Source of the DNA: DASYKS01 sp031404815
GTDB lineage: Bacteria; Acidobacteriota; Thermoanaerobaculia; Multivoradales; UBA5704
DNA: 64,000 nt
Assembly: GCA_031404815.1 (NCBI GenBank)
Contig: JANNIH010000154.1
Location: 62,001-126,000, forward strand
Reading direction: 5' to 3'
Of this stretch, positions 1 to 9,717 are shown piece after piece. A model generated the notes under the pieces. It was not told where the DNA came from. It worked only from the letters and a program-made list of their open reading frames with translations, and searched no databases. The first letter of the stretch is position 1, and each line of letters opens with the position of its first letter. The translations under genes were made by a program, and so were the position numbers.

Positions 1-3000
1 ATCACGTAGGTAAAGGTCTCGGTGGCACCCGCGTCACCCGGTGCCGGCACGAACGTGAACCGGCCGTTCGCATCGAGGTTGACCGTCCCGACCGCGGCGT
101 CCGTGCAGTCGAACGGCGCGCTGCTGTCCGTGCAGGCGCCGACCGTCAGCGAGGTGACCGCGATCGGATCGCCTTCGACCGGATCGGAGTCGTTGTTGAG
201 CAAGCCGAACGTCAAGCCGGTGGTGACCAGGACGTGCGGCGTCGCGACCACTCCTTGATCGACCCGCAGCTCCGTGTTGCCGATGAAATCGAACGCGTCG
301 GCGCCCGCGACCGGCGGATCGTTCACGCAGTTCACGAGAACCGAGACCGTCGTCGAAGAACTCCCCGGCGTGAGGGTATAGGTGAAGGTGTTGGGCGTCG
401 TGCCCGGCGGGTTGTTGCAGTAGTTCAGGTTTGGGGCATAGGTCAGCCCCGTGCCGCCGCCCGTGATCACCACCGTGCCGTTGGCCGGCTGGGTTACCGA
501 CGCGACGCTCTTCGGACCGGCGTCGATGTCGGTGTCGTTGGCCAACACGTTGATCGCGTTGGAGCCCGAGTCTTCGTTCACCGTCGCGGCGTCAGCCACC
601 GCGACCGGCGGATCGTCCACACAGGTGACCGTCATCGTTACTGTCGTCGAGGAACTACCCGGCGTCAGGGTATAGGTGAAGGTGTCGAGCGTCGTACCCG
701 GCGGGTTGTTGCAGTAGTTCGCGTTCGGCGCGTAGGTCAGGCCCGTGCCGCCGCCCGTGATCACCACCGCGCCGTTCGCGGGCTGCGTCACCGAGGCGAC
801 GCTCTTCGGACCGGCGTCGACGTCGGTGTCGTTGGCCAAGACGTTTACCGCGTTGGCGCCCGAGTCTTCGACCACGGTCGCCGCGTCGGCCACCGCTAGG
901 GGCGAGTCGTCCACGCAGGTGACGGTCATCGTCACCGTCGTCGAAGAGCTTCCCGGCGCCAGGGTGTAAGTGAAGGTGTCGAGCGTCGTGCCCGGCGGGT
1001 TGTTGCAGTAGTTCGCATTCGGAGCGTAGGTCAACCCCGTGCCACCACCCGTGATCACCACCGCGCCGTTGGCCGGCTGCGTCACCGACGCGATCGAGAT
1101 CGCGCCGCCGTCGACATCGGTGTCGTTCGCCAGCACGTTGACCGCGTTGGCACCCGAGTCCTCGACCACGGTCGCCGCATCGGCCACCGCTAGGGGCGAG
1201 TCGTCGACACAGGTGACGGTCATCGTCACCGTCGTCGAAGAGCTTCCCGGCGTCAGGGTATAGGTGAAGGTGTCGAGCGTCGTCCCCGGCGGGTTGTTGC
1301 AGTAGTTCGCACTCGGCGCATAGGTCAGACCCGTGCCGCCGCCCGTGATGACCACCGCGCCGTTGGCCGGCTGAGTCACCGAGGCGACGCTCTTCGGGCC
1401 GCCGTCGATGTCGGTGTCGTTCGCCAGAACGTTCACCGCGTTGGCGCCCGAGTCTTCATTCACCGTCGCCGCGTCGGCCACGGCCACCGGAGCGTCATCG
1501 ACGCAGGTGACGGTCATCGTCACCGTCGTCGAGGAACTGCCCGGCGTCAGGGTGTAGGTGAAGGTGTCGAGCGTCGTACCCGGCGGTTGGTTGCAGTAGT
1601 TCGCGTTGGGCGCGTAGGTCAACCCGGTGCCGCCGCCCGTGATCACCACCGCGCCGTTCGCCGGTTGGGTCACCGAGGCGACGCTCGTTGGGCCGCCGTC
1701 GACGTCCGTGTCGTTGGCCAGCACGTTGACGGCGTTGGCGCCCGAGTCCTCTACAACCGTCGCCGCGTCCGCCACGGCCACCGGGTTGTCATCGACGCAA
1801 GTGACCGTCATCGTCACCGTCGTCGAGCTGCTACCCGGCGTCAGGGTGTAGGTGAAGATGTCGAGCGTCGTGCCAGGAGGTGTGTTGCAGTAGTTCGCGT
1901 TGGGCGCGTAGGTCAGACCCGTGCCGCCGCCCGTGATCACCACCGCGCCGTTGGCCGGCTGGGTCACCGAGGCGACACTCTTCGGACCGCCGTCTGGGTC
2001 GGTATCGTTGGCCAGGACGTTGACCGCGTTGGCGCCCGAATCTTCCACCACCGTCGCCGCGTCGGCCACCGCTACCGGGTTGTCATCGGCACAGGTGACC
2101 GTCATCGTCACCGTCGTTGAGCTGCCGCCCGGAGTCAGGGTGTAGGTGAAGGTATCGAGCGTCGTCCCCGGCGGTTGGTTGCAGTAGTTCGCGTTCGGCG
2201 CATAGGTCAGACCCGTGCCGCCGCCGGTGATCACCACCGTGCCGTTGGTCGGCTGCGTCACCGAGCCGACGCTCTTCGGACCGCCGTCGACGTCGGTGTC
2301 GTTGGCCAGGACGTTGACCGCGTTGGCACCCGAGTCTTCATTCACCGTCGCTGCATCGGCCACCGCAACCGGCGGAGAGTCCACCGCAACCACGGTCACC
2401 GTCGAAACCGCCGTATTGCTGTTCACGGCACCGTCGTTCGCAACGAAGTTGATGACCCTTGGCGTCGTGTCAGGGTCGTTGTCTGTGTTCAGATACCGCA
2501 CCTTGCGGAGCACCGTCTGGAAGTTTGCCACCGTGTCGGGGCCCGTGAGGGTGAGAGTGCCGGTGCCGGGAGCGCCTGGGACCGTCACGTAGCCGGCGAC
2601 GATGGAGGTCCCGGTCGTGTCCGCCGTCAGCGTCTCGAAGCCGGTGTCGAAGAGGTTGGTGATCGTCACCGTCAGCGAAGCCAGGTTGGCGTTGTCCACG
2701 TCGGTCACGGTCGCGTCGAGCGGGTCCTCGATGAGCGTGGCGCCATTCCCTTCCGTAAAGGTGACCGCGAAATTGGCGCCCGGCGTTCCCTGATCGTCGT
2801 TCGCGTCGAGGTCCAAGACCGGCGCATCGTTCAGACAGCTCACGGTCACCGTCACGCTCGCCACCGAGCCCCCCGGGGTCAGGGTGTAGGTGAAGGTGTC
2901 GAGCGTCGTGCCCGGCGGCTGGTTGCAATAGTTCGCGTTCGGAGCGTAGGTCAATCCCGTGCCGCCCCCGGTAATCACCACGGCGCCGTTGGCCGGCTGC

Positions 3001-5381
3001 GTCACCGCGCCGACGAGCTTCGGCCCGCCGTCGAGGTCCGGGTCGTTGGCCAGCACGGGGATCGCGTTGGCGCCCGAGTCCTCTGCGACCGTCGCGGCAT
3101 CGCTGACCGCGGTCGGCGGGTCGTCGACGCAGTTGACCGTCATCGTTACCGTCGTCGAGCTGCTACCCGGCGTCAGGGTATAAGTGAAGGTGTCGAGCGT
3201 CGTGCCCGGCGGGTTGTTGCAGTAGTTTGCGTTCGGCGCATAGGTGAGGCCCGTGCCGCCGCCAGTGATCACCACCGCGCCGTTGCCCGGCTGCGTCACC
3301 GACCCCACGCTCTTCGGGCCGGCATCAATGTCCGTGTCGTTGGCCAGGACGTTGACCGCGTTGGCGCCCGAGTCTTCGTTCACCGTCGCCGCGTCCGCCA
3401 CAGCTACGGGGTTGTCATCGACGCAGGTGACCGTCACCGTCACCGTCGTCGAGCTGCCGCCCGGCGTCAGGGTATAGGTGAAGGTGTCGAGCGTCGTGCC
3501 CGGCGGGGTGTTGCAATAGTTCGCGTTCGGCGCATAGGTCAGACCCGTGCCGCCGCCAGTGATCACCACCGCGCCGTTGCCCGGTTGCGTCACCGAGGTG
3601 ATCGAGATCGCGCCGCCGTCGGTGTCGGTGTCGTTGGCCAGCACGTTGACCGCCGTCGCCGCCGCATCCTCGGCAACCGTCGCCGTGTCCGCCACCGCCA
3701 CCGGCGCGTCGTCGACGCAGGTCACCGTCATCGTCACGGTCGTCGAACTACCGCCCGGCGCGAGCGTGTAGGTGAAGGTGTCGAGCGTCGTGCCAGGCGG
3801 ATTGTTGCAGTAGTTCGCGTTCGGCGTGTAGGTGACGCCGGTGCCGCCACCGGTGATCGCTACCGCACCGTTCAGGGCATTGGTCACCGAGGCCACTGAA
3901 ATCGCCCCGCCGTCAAGGTCGGTGTCGTTCGCCAGCACGTTGACCGCGTTGGCGCCCGAGTCTTCGACCACCGTCGCCGCGTCCGCCACCGCCACCGGCG
4001 CATCGTCCACACAGGTCACCGTCATCGTCACCGTCGCCGACGAGCTGCCGGGCGTCAGGGTGTAGGTGAAGGTGTCGAGCGTCGTACCGGGCGGGTTGTT
4101 GCAATAGTTCGCGTTCGGCGCATAGGTCAGGGCGGTGCCGCCGCCCGTGATCACCACCGCTCCATTGGCCGGTTGCGTCACCGCGGTTATCGAGATCGGG
4201 CCGGCGTCCACATCGGAGTCGTTCGCCAGGACGTTGACCGCATTCGGGCCTGAATCCTCGTTGACCGTCGCCGAGTCGTTGACCGCGACCGGCGGATCGT
4301 CGACCGCCGTGACGGTGATCGAGACCGTCGCCTGCGAGGTCCCCCCAAAGCCATCGGCGACCTGGAAGACGAAGCTGTCAGAGCCGTTGAAATCGGCATT
4401 CGGCGTATAGGTGACGTTCACGCTCGTCGCCGTCGCACCGGTGAGCGGGCCAAGGGTGCCGCTCGCGGGCCCCGAGACGATCGAGAACGTCAAGGGGTCC
4501 GAGTCCGGATCGCTTCCCGTCATAGTCAACGGAAGCGCCGTGTCCTCAACGGTCGAGAGGGCCTGAGCGTTCGCGGTCGGCGGGTTGTTGAAAATCAGCG
4601 AGCTGTCGACGCGCAGGCAGAGGACGCCGCCTTCGAACTTGGCGTAGAACGACCGCACGTCCGGGCCGCCGCCCGAGTCGCCCGCGTTGTCTTGGGCGAC
4701 CCGGTCGCCCGCCGACCAGTCGTTGGTCAAACCGTCGAACAGGCAAACCGCCCAGAGTGCTCCGGCCGAGGTGAAGAGCACGAGCGCAATCGCGATCATG
4801 GCGCCCCGGCGGCGCAACAGTCGGCCGGCGGCCAACGTCAGCAGCAGCGCGAGGAGCGCGAGGCTCCAAGTGCCGAGTGTGGGGATATCGGTCACGCCCG
4901 CAAGCGTGAGGACGATCGGTGTCGGGCCGCCGGTCGCGGTGGTGGTGACGACATCCTGGCCGCCGGTCGCACCGGTTGCGACCAGAGCCAAGCGCGCAGT
5001 GGTAGGCGGGGCGCCGCTGAACTTGAAAAAAGTCTCGACGACGTTCTGGCCGAAGTCACCATTGCCGATGCCGACGTTCCAGGGCGTGCTGGGCGGTCCG
5101 GGGACCGGGTCGGGGGTCGGATCGAGCGCGCCCGCAACGCACGCCTGATGCACGACAGCGGTGACCGAAGCGGACGCCGACCCGCTCGTGTCGACCGTTG
5201 TGGTCAGGACTTCATCGAAACGGAACGGCACGGAGGGGTCCGTGCAACTCGTCGCCGCGTTGTCATTCCCGGCGTCGATGTAGATTTTGAACGTCGAGGT
5301 GACAGCCGCAACCGGCTGAATGGCGAGCAAACTCGCAGCCGCGAACGCGAGGAGCAGAGGGAAGCGCTTGTTGACCGTCAT
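1..5381 (-). CDS. giant secreted Ig/cadherin-like repeat protein, 3' end beyond the window
   Basis: I translated the minus strand from the ATG at 5379-5381. The frame stays open to base 1, so at least 1,793 residues are visible and the C-terminus is missing. Residues 1-26 look like a Sec signal peptide (MTVNKRFPLLLAFAAAS...). A mostly beta, Asp/Thr-rich stretch follows. Residues 166-192 match the IPTL-CTERM sorting signal (IPTLGTWSLALLALLL, then Arg-rich). From about residue 265 the protein is built of tandem Ig/cadherin-like domains (VNEDSGANAVNVLANDTDVD type), twelve of them nearly identical 98-residue units carrying conserved Cys residues (NANYC and TVTCVDD). A distinct cadherin-like unit (APVLDLDAND) sits near 2400-2850. 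The likely role is a cell-surface or extracellular adhesin-like protein. Function is inferred from architecture only; the secretion call is firmer than the role. Confidence 0.85.
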   Translation of the reverse strand, partial: MTVNKRFPLLLAFAAASLLAIQPVAAVTSTFKIYIDAGNDNAATSCTDPSVPFRFDEVLTTTVDTSGSASASVTAVVHQACVAGALDPTPDPVPGPPSTPWNVGIGNGDFGQNVVETFFKFSGAPPTTARLALVATGATGGQDVVTTTATGGPTPIVLTLAGVTDIPTLGTWSLALLALLLTLAAGRLLRRRGAMIAIALVLFTSAGALWAVCLFDGLTNDWSAGDRVAQDNAGDSGGGPDVRSFYAKFEGGVLCLRVDSSLIFNNPPTANAQALSTVEDTALPLTMTGSDPDSDPLTFSIVSGPASGTLGPLTGATATSVNVTYTPNADFNGSDSFVFQVADGFGGTSQATVSITVTAVDDPPVAVNDSATVNEDSGPNAVNVLANDSDVDAGPISITAVTQPANGAVVITGGGTALTYAPNANYCNNPPGTTLDTFTYTLTPGSSSATVTMTVTCVDDAPVAVADAATVVEDSGANAVNVLANDTDLDGGAISVASVTNALNGAVAITGGGTGVTYTPNANYCNNPPGTTLDTFTYTLAPGGSSTTVTMTVTCVDDAPVAVADTATVAEDAAATAVNVLANDTDTDGGAISITSVTQPGNGAVVITGGGTGLTYAPNANYCNTPPGTTLDTFTYTLTPGGSSTTVTVTVTCVDDNPVAVADAATVNEDSGANAVNVLANDTDIDAGPKSVGSVTQPGNGAVVITGGGTGLTYAPNANYCNNPPGTTLDTFTYTLTPGSSSTTVTMTVNCVDDPPTAVSDAATVAEDSGANAIPVLANDPDLDGGPKLVGAVTQPANGAVVITGGGTGLTYAPNANYCNQPPGTTLDTFTYTLTPGGSVASVTVTVSCLNDAPVLDLDANDDQGTPGANFAVTFTEGNGATLIEDPLDATVTDVDNANLASLTVTITNLFDTGFETLTADTTGTSIVAGYVTVPGAPGTGTLTLTGPDTVANFQTVLRKVRYLNTDNDPDTTPRVINFVANDGAVNSNTAVSTVTVVAVDSPPVAVADAATVNEDSGANAVNVLANDTDVDGGPKSVGSVTQPTNGTVVITGGGTGLTYAPNANYCNQPPGTTLDTFTYTLTPGGSSTTVTMTVTCADDNPVAVADAATVVEDSGANAVNVLANDTDPDGGPKSVASVTQPANGAVVITGGGTGLTYAPNANYCNTPPGTTLDIFTYTLTPGSSSTTVTMTVTCVDDNPVAVADAATVVEDSGANAVNVLANDTDVDGGPTSVASVTQPANGAVVITGGGTGLTYAPNANYCNQPPGTTLDTFTYTLTPGSSSTTVTMTVTCVDDAPVAVADAATVNEDSGANAVNVLANDTDIDGGPKSVASVTQPANGAVVITGGGTGLTYAPSANYCNNPPGTTLDTFTYTLTPGSSSTTVTMTVTCVDDSPLAVADAATVVEDSGANAVNVLANDTDVDGGAISIASVTQPANGAVVITGGGTGLTYAPNANYCNNPPGTTLDTFTYTLAPGSSSTTVTMTVTCVDDSPLAVADAATVVEDSGANAVNVLANDTDVDAGPKSVASVTQPANGAVVITGGGTGLTYAPNANYCNNPPGTTLDTFTYTLTPGSSSTTVTMTVTCVDDPPVAVADAATVNEDSGSNAINVLANDTDIDAGPKSVASVTQPANGTVVITGGGTGLTYAPNLNYCNNPPGTTPNTFTYTLTPGSSSTTVSVLVNCVNDPPVAGADAFDFIGNTELRVDQGVVATPHVLVTTGLTFGLLNNDSDPVEGDPIAVTSLTVGACTDSSAPFDCTDAAVGTVNLDANGRFTFVPAPGDAGATETFTYV
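300..2400. repeat. 294-bp tandem coding repeats, block 1 (7 units)
   Basis: A conserved anchor (gtgccgccgcccgtgatcac) recurs at 451, 745, 1039, 1333, 1627, 1921 and 2215, exactly 294 bases apart each time. Each unit encodes one 98-residue Ig/cadherin-like domain of the minus-strand giant protein. High nucleotide identity between units points to recent duplication or ongoing homogenisation. Outer limits are approximate. Confidence 0.9.
2860..4300. repeat. 294-bp tandem coding repeats, block 2 (5 units)
   Basis: The same anchor recurs at 2959, 3253, 3547, 3841 and 4135, again every 294 bases. The block is separated from block 1 by an unrelated cadherin-like domain of about 450 bp (2400-2850). 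That domain encodes TFTEGNGATLIED-type sequence, without the NANYC motif of the 98-residue units. Confidence 0.9.
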
Positions 5382-5643
5382 CGAAGGGCCCTCGCGGACG
5401 GGTTGAGGAACCGACCCACTCTAGATCCTCACTCCCGCCTGCACAGCTATCTCCGGCGACCGCCAACATCGCGCGGAGGGATTTCACCTGGAGTAGAACC
5501 GGGCGTAGGTTAGCACACCGCGGGTACATGAGCTGTAAAGGGGTGTGCCAACTAGGGTTTGCGCGATTTCGCGCGGGTCGGCCCGGGGTCCGATGAGGGG
5601 TCGGATCCCCGGGCTGGGGCCGGCGGCAAGCGCGTTGCGACGA

Positions 5644-6318
5644 TCAGGCGACGGTCGGTGCCACCGCGAACTTCCGGCTGCCCAACATCACCGTCGCCAG
5701 CTCGCGCCAGGCGAAGGCGACGCCGTTGAACACGTTGAGCGTCACCAGGCTGAGCAGGGCGCCGAACCCGGAACAGAGAAGGGCGTCGCCGAGCGTCTCA
5801 ACCGTCCAGGAGTAGACACCCAGATCGAAGAACGGGCCGGGAACTGAAAGGTAGTAGAACGGCGCGAGCAGAAACGCCAGAGAGAGGGAAGACAGCGTGA
5901 CGAACGTCACGAACGTCGCGAGCCCGAGCGGGAACTTGATCGCGAGATAGCCCATCCCCTTCCAGGTCGCAGGGTTGGCGAGGAACGCTTTGACCCGCGG
6001 CCAGAAGGCGGCCGGTGACGGTTCAGCCGAGCTCATCGGCGGCACCTCGGCGCCGAGCAGGTGAATCGCGAGCTGGCGCTCGAACAGGCTCAAGCCGAAA
6101 CTGGCGAGGAGCACCGCGGCGAGGATCGGCAAGCCGATCCAGATGATGGTGAGCCCCAGGCCGAGCGAAATCCCGGTGACCAGGAAGATGAAATAGGCGA
6201 GCCCGAGCGGGAAGGCGAGGGCCAGATAGAGCAGGTTGGTATACGACCGGGCGCGCACCGGCGCGCTCAGGAATTGGCCGACGGGCGTGTCGCGAAATCG
6301 CGTGGTGTCTTCGTTCAT
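5644..6318 (-). CDS. putative sensor-domain membrane protein
   Basis: A 224-residue polytopic membrane protein starting MNEDTTRFRD. I chose the ATG at 6316-6318 because AGGAGA lies just upstream; the open frame extends further 5' into low-complexity sequence. It contains two copies of a pattern (YLALAFPLGLAYFIFLVTG near residue 35 and YLAIKFPLGLATFVTFV near 120), each followed by long hydrophobic segments. This matches the 'putative sensor' membrane domain (PF13796 type) that is often fused to histidine kinases in actinobacteria. Here it stands alone. It is divergent from the NatA-like ABC gene that begins 145 bp away, so a shared regulatory region is possible. The substrate or signal is unknown. 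Confidence 0.65.
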   Translation of the reverse strand: MNEDTTRFRDTPVGQFLSAPVRARSYTNLLYLALAFPLGLAYFIFLVTGISLGLGLTIIWIGLPILAAVLLASFGLSLFERQLAIHLLGAEVPPMSSAEPSPAAFWPRVKAFLANPATWKGMGYLAIKFPLGLATFVTFVTLSSLSLAFLLAPFYYLSVPGPFFDLGVYSWTVETLGDALLCSGFGALLSLVTLNVFNGVAFAWRELATVMLGSRKFAVAPTVA

Positions 6319-6463
6319 GGCGTTTCTCCTCGTACGGGAGGCTCTACGCTCCGTTCTGGCCGGTTGTTTCAAAAGGAGTCTCGAGATGGCGTTGGGGTCC
6401 CCCAAGGCCTCGGTTAAGATCCAGGGGAACCTCGGCGCGGAGAAAGCGTAGAACCAAGAGACC

Positions 6464-7366
6464 ATGACCGACCTTCTGGAGCTCAACGACGTCCGCAAGA
6501 GCTATGACGGCCACGTCGCCGTCGCGGGCGTGACCTTCTCCGTTCCCGCCGGATCGATCTTCGGCTTGCTCGGCCCGAACGGCGCGGGTAAGACGACGAC
6601 GATCCGGATGATTCTCGACATCCTCGCTCCGGACTCCGGCTCGATTCGCATGTTCGGCCGCCCGCGCGAGGAGGCCGCCCTCTCCCGCGTCGGCTACCTG
6701 CCGGAGGAGCGCGGGCTCTACCGGAAGATGACCGTGCTCGAGCAGCTTCTCTTCTTGGCCGAGATCCGCGGCATCAAGCGCCGGGCCGCCCTCGCCGAGA
6801 TCGAACCCTGGCTCATGCGTGCCGATCTGGGTCCCTGGGCGAAGCGGCGGATCGAGGAGCTGTCGAAGGGCATGCAGCAGAAGGTCCAACTGATCGGCAC
6901 CGTCCTTCATCGCCCGGAGCTGTTGATCCTCGACGAGCCGTTTTCCGGCCTCGATCCGCTGAACCAGGAGCTGTTCCGCGAGCTGCTCACCGAGTATCGC
7001 GACAGCGGCCGGACGGTGGTTTTGTCCACCCATGGCATGGAGCTCGCGGAGCGGATGTGCGATCGGATCTGCCTGATCTCGCGCGGTCGCGCGCTGCTGT
7101 CCGGCGAGCTGGCCGCGGTCAAGGCGGGCTTTCGCGGCAACACCTACCTTCTAACCGCCGAAGGGGATCTTCTCAAACTGCGGGAGATCCCAGGTGTGGA
7201 GCAGGTCGAGGTGACCGGACGGACCGCGCGCGTTCTCCTCTTACCAGAGACCGAGGGTGCCGATCTACTCGCTCAGGCTGTGCAGTTCTTACGCGTCAGC
7301 GAGTTCCGCTCCGAAGAGCCGACGCTCGAACAGATCTTCTTAACGGTGGTGCGCGATGAGGCTTGA
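6464..7366 (+). CDS. NatA-like ABC transporter ATP-binding protein
   Basis: A 300-residue ABC ATPase. The Walker A motif is GLLGPNGAGKTTT (about residues 34-46), the signature is ELSKGMQQKV, the Walker B is LLILDEPFSGLD, and the H-loop is STHGMEL. The C-terminal 80 residues resemble the DUF4162 extension found on NatA/ABC-2 ATPases. The gene overlaps the permease gene by 11 bp, so the two are cotranscribed and form one complex. The family exports Na+, drugs or other solutes through an ABC-2 permease. The substrate cannot be read from sequence. Confidence 0.88.
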   Translation: MTDLLELNDVRKSYDGHVAVAGVTFSVPAGSIFGLLGPNGAGKTTTIRMILDILAPDSGSIRMFGRPREEAALSRVGYLPEERGLYRKMTVLEQLLFLAEIRGIKRRAALAEIEPWLMRADLGPWAKRRIEELSKGMQQKVQLIGTVLHRPELLILDEPFSGLDPLNQELFRELLTEYRDSGRTVVLSTHGMELAERMCDRICLISRGRALLSGELAAVKAGFRGNTYLLTAEGDLLKLREIPGVEQVEVTGRTARVLLLPETEGADLLAQAVQFLRVSEFRSEEPTLEQIFLTVVRDEA

Positions 7367-8666
7367 CCACGTTTTTACGATCGCGAAACGCGAGTACCTG
7401 CTGCGGGTCAAAGGCAAAGCCTTCTGGCTTTCGACCCTCGGCATGCCGGTGCTGGTCCTCGCGGCAACGGTTCTTCCGTCGTTGTTGCTCTCACTGTCGC
7501 CTTCGACAGAGCGCCTCGTGGTGGTCGACTCGACGGGCAAGATCGCGCCGGAGCTGGCGCGGAAAGAGAACGACGGGGCAGAGTCCGAACCGACCGGAGG
7601 CAAGAGGAATCTCTCGAAGAAGAAGCCGAGCGAGATCGAGCTCCTGGTCGAACCGGCCGCGGCAGATCGGGCGCGACAGGAAAAAGAACTCGACCGACGG
7701 GTGCTCGATTCCGAGATCTCCGCCTGGATTCGCATTGACGAGGCGGCGCTCGCGGCCGGTAAGTTCTCGTACCGGGCGCGGAGCACCTCGGGCTTTGTCA
7801 CCCAATCGATCGTCGAACGACGCCTTTCCGACGCCGTGCGGAGGGCGCGGTTGGCGGCCGCGGGCCTCGACCCGGCGCGCGGCGACGAGCTGATGCGCGA
7901 CATCGCGCTCGATACGGTTCGTGTCTCGGCCGAAGGTGATCGGCGCGAGGTCGGGCTCGCCGGTGCGGCGCTCGCCTACATCATATTCATGATGCTGTTC
8001 GTCGCGATCCAGATCTGGGGCCAACAGGTGATGACCGGCATCCTGGACGAGAAGAGCAGCCGGATCGTCGAGGTGCTGGTCTCGGCGGTGCGGCCGTTCG
8101 AGCTGATGCTCGGCAAGCTGCTCGGAATCGGGTCGGTCGGCATGACCCAGTTCGCGATCTGGATTCTGACCGCCGCCGTGGTCACCTCGCCGGGCATCGC
8201 GATGGCTCTCGCGTTTCTGCCCGAAGGGGTTACGCTACCGGCGATCGGCCTCGGCGTCGCGTTTCACCTCGTGCTCTTCTTTGTGCTCGGCTTCTTTCTC
8301 TTTTCGAGCTTCTACGCCGCGCTCGGTGCGGCGTTCAACAACATGCAGGAGGCGCAACAGATGGCGGCGCCCGTGATGCTGCTCGTGATGGTGCCGGTGT
8401 TCCTCGCCCCGAGGGTGATCAACGATCCGGACTCCACCCTTTCGGTCGTCCTTTCGCTGGTGCCGCTGTTTTCGCCGCTGCTGATGACGCTCCGCCTCGC
8501 GATCCGCATGCCGCCGCTCTGGCAGGTGCTGCTCGCGGAGGTTTTGACCACCGGGTTCGTCATCCTGATGGTCTGGGGTTCCGCCCGGATCTACCGCGTG
8601 GGTATCTTGATGTACGGCAAGAAGCCGACGTTTGCCGAGTTGGCGCGCTGGCTGCGCCGCGCTTGA
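7356..8666 (+). CDS. NatB-like ABC-2 permease
   Basis: A 436-residue ABC-2 membrane protein starting MRLDHVFTIAKREYLLRVKGKAFW. This N-terminal amphipathic segment and first membrane helix are typical of NatB/YhaP permeases. A large charged extracytoplasmic loop (about residues 60-200) follows. Five or six membrane helices after residue 205 include GILDEKSSRIVEVLVSAVRP, a conserved ABC-2 coupling segment. The start codon lies inside the end of the ATPase gene (ATGAGGCTTGA), so the two are translationally coupled. The substrate is unknown. Confidence 0.85.
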   Translation: MRLDHVFTIAKREYLLRVKGKAFWLSTLGMPVLVLAATVLPSLLLSLSPSTERLVVVDSTGKIAPELARKENDGAESEPTGGKRNLSKKKPSEIELLVEPAAADRARQEKELDRRVLDSEISAWIRIDEAALAAGKFSYRARSTSGFVTQSIVERRLSDAVRRARLAAAGLDPARGDELMRDIALDTVRVSAEGDRREVGLAGAALAYIIFMMLFVAIQIWGQQVMTGILDEKSSRIVEVLVSAVRPFELMLGKLLGIGSVGMTQFAIWILTAAVVTSPGIAMALAFLPEGVTLPAIGLGVAFHLVLFFVLGFFLFSSFYAALGAAFNNMQEAQQMAAPVMLLVMVPVFLAPRVINDPDSTLSVVLSLVPLFSPLLMTLRLAIRMPPLWQVLLAEVLTTGFVILMVWGSARIYRVGILMYGKKPTFAELARWLRRA

Positions 8667-8740
8667 GCGGGGCCGGGCGGCCGATTTCGGGCGGTCCCCC
8701 TTCTCGACGGCTAGAATGATCGGCGGAGGTCGCCTTTCGC

Positions 8741-9559
8741 ATGTACTCCCGCCAGCCCGGCCGTTTCACCCTTCCTGGTTTCGGCGGTCCTTCCGGACCG
8801 CCGCCGCGCGACGTGATCGCGATCCTCGCGGTCCTGTTCGTCACCTTCTCCTGCCAATTCTTCGACTCGACAGAAGGCTTTGCCGCACTGATGCGCCTCT
8901 CCCCGGCGGTTTGGCAGAGCGGTTTCGTCTGGCAGCTGGTGACCTATCCCTTCGCGGGAATCGGCCAACCGGGGCTCGGCATCGTGTTCGAGTTCCTGAT
9001 CTTGTTCTGGTTCGCCCGCGACGTCTATCTCGATCTCGGTCGGCGGCGGTTCTGGCGCCTGATCCTCCCCGCCGCGATCGTCGCGGCGGTGGCTGCGCTC
9101 CTGGCTGACCTTCTCGCCGGGCTCGCCGGGGGGCTCATGCCGGCGGGTTTCACTCTGATGCAGGGGCAGCGGGTGCTGCTCGCAATCCTGATCGCATCGT
9201 TCGCCGCCCTGCATCGCGACGCGACGATCTACCTGTTCTTCGTTCTGCCCATCCGCGCCGCCTGGTTTCCGGCGATCACGATGCTGCTCGCGTTCCTCGC
9301 ATTCCTGCAGGTCCGCGACCTCCCGGGGTTCGTCGGCCTGGCGGTCGCGACCGGTTTCGCCTGGTGGCGGCCGGCCGGTTGGGGGTACCGCGGCAATCGA
9401 GGTGGAAAAGGCGGTGGTTTAATGGATCTCCGCCTACGCCTCCGCAAGCGGTTCCTCGAGTGGAAGCTCACGCGCTTGAAGAAGAGGCGGCCGCTCTCGG
9501 CGGTCCCGGACGACCGGAAGCCGGGCGGCCAGCTCCGCAAGGGGCCGTGGGTGCACTGA
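8741..9559 (+). CDS. rhomboid-like membrane protein lacking an obvious catalytic site
   Basis: A 272-residue protein with about six predicted membrane helices (residues 25-205) and a basic cytoplasmic tail (RLRLRKRFLEWKLTRLKKRR). The pattern of a Trp/Gln-rich first loop (VWQSGFVWQLVTYPFAG) and an F-rich second helix resembles the rhomboid fold. I see neither the GxSG serine motif nor the late catalytic His in its usual helix, so it is probably an inactive rhomboid or derlin-like relative. The start ATG follows an AGGTCG-type sequence 75 bp after the NatB stop. It may be loosely linked to the transporter genes. Confidence 0.6.
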   Translation: MYSRQPGRFTLPGFGGPSGPPPRDVIAILAVLFVTFSCQFFDSTEGFAALMRLSPAVWQSGFVWQLVTYPFAGIGQPGLGIVFEFLILFWFARDVYLDLGRRRFWRLILPAAIVAAVAALLADLLAGLAGGLMPAGFTLMQGQRVLLAILIASFAALHRDATIYLFFVLPIRAAWFPAITMLLAFLAFLQVRDLPGFVGLAVATGFAWWRPAGWGYRGNRGGKGGGLMDLRLRLRKRFLEWKLTRLKKRRPLSAVPDDRKPGGQLRKGPWVH

Positions 9560-9598
9560 CTTAGGATGCGCCAAGGGGGAGACAAGAGGGAAGACAGC

Positions 9599-9683
<85 letters not shown>

Positions 9684-9717
9684 ACAAAGAACGCTCATCT
9701 TGCGACGGTACTTCAAA

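Noticed and set aside
451..4410. Many plus-strand frames of about 74 codons with similar sequences (MPPPVITTAPLAG...)
   Set aside because: They are antisense shadows of the 294-bp repeats; the real frame is the continuous minus-strand one, which has a signal peptide and known domain motifs.
5536..5550. TGGCACACCCCTTTACA on the minus strand upstream of the repeat-protein gene, as another sigma-54 promoter
   Set aside because: The -24 half is perfect but the essential GC of the -12 element is missing (TTTA instead of TTGC).
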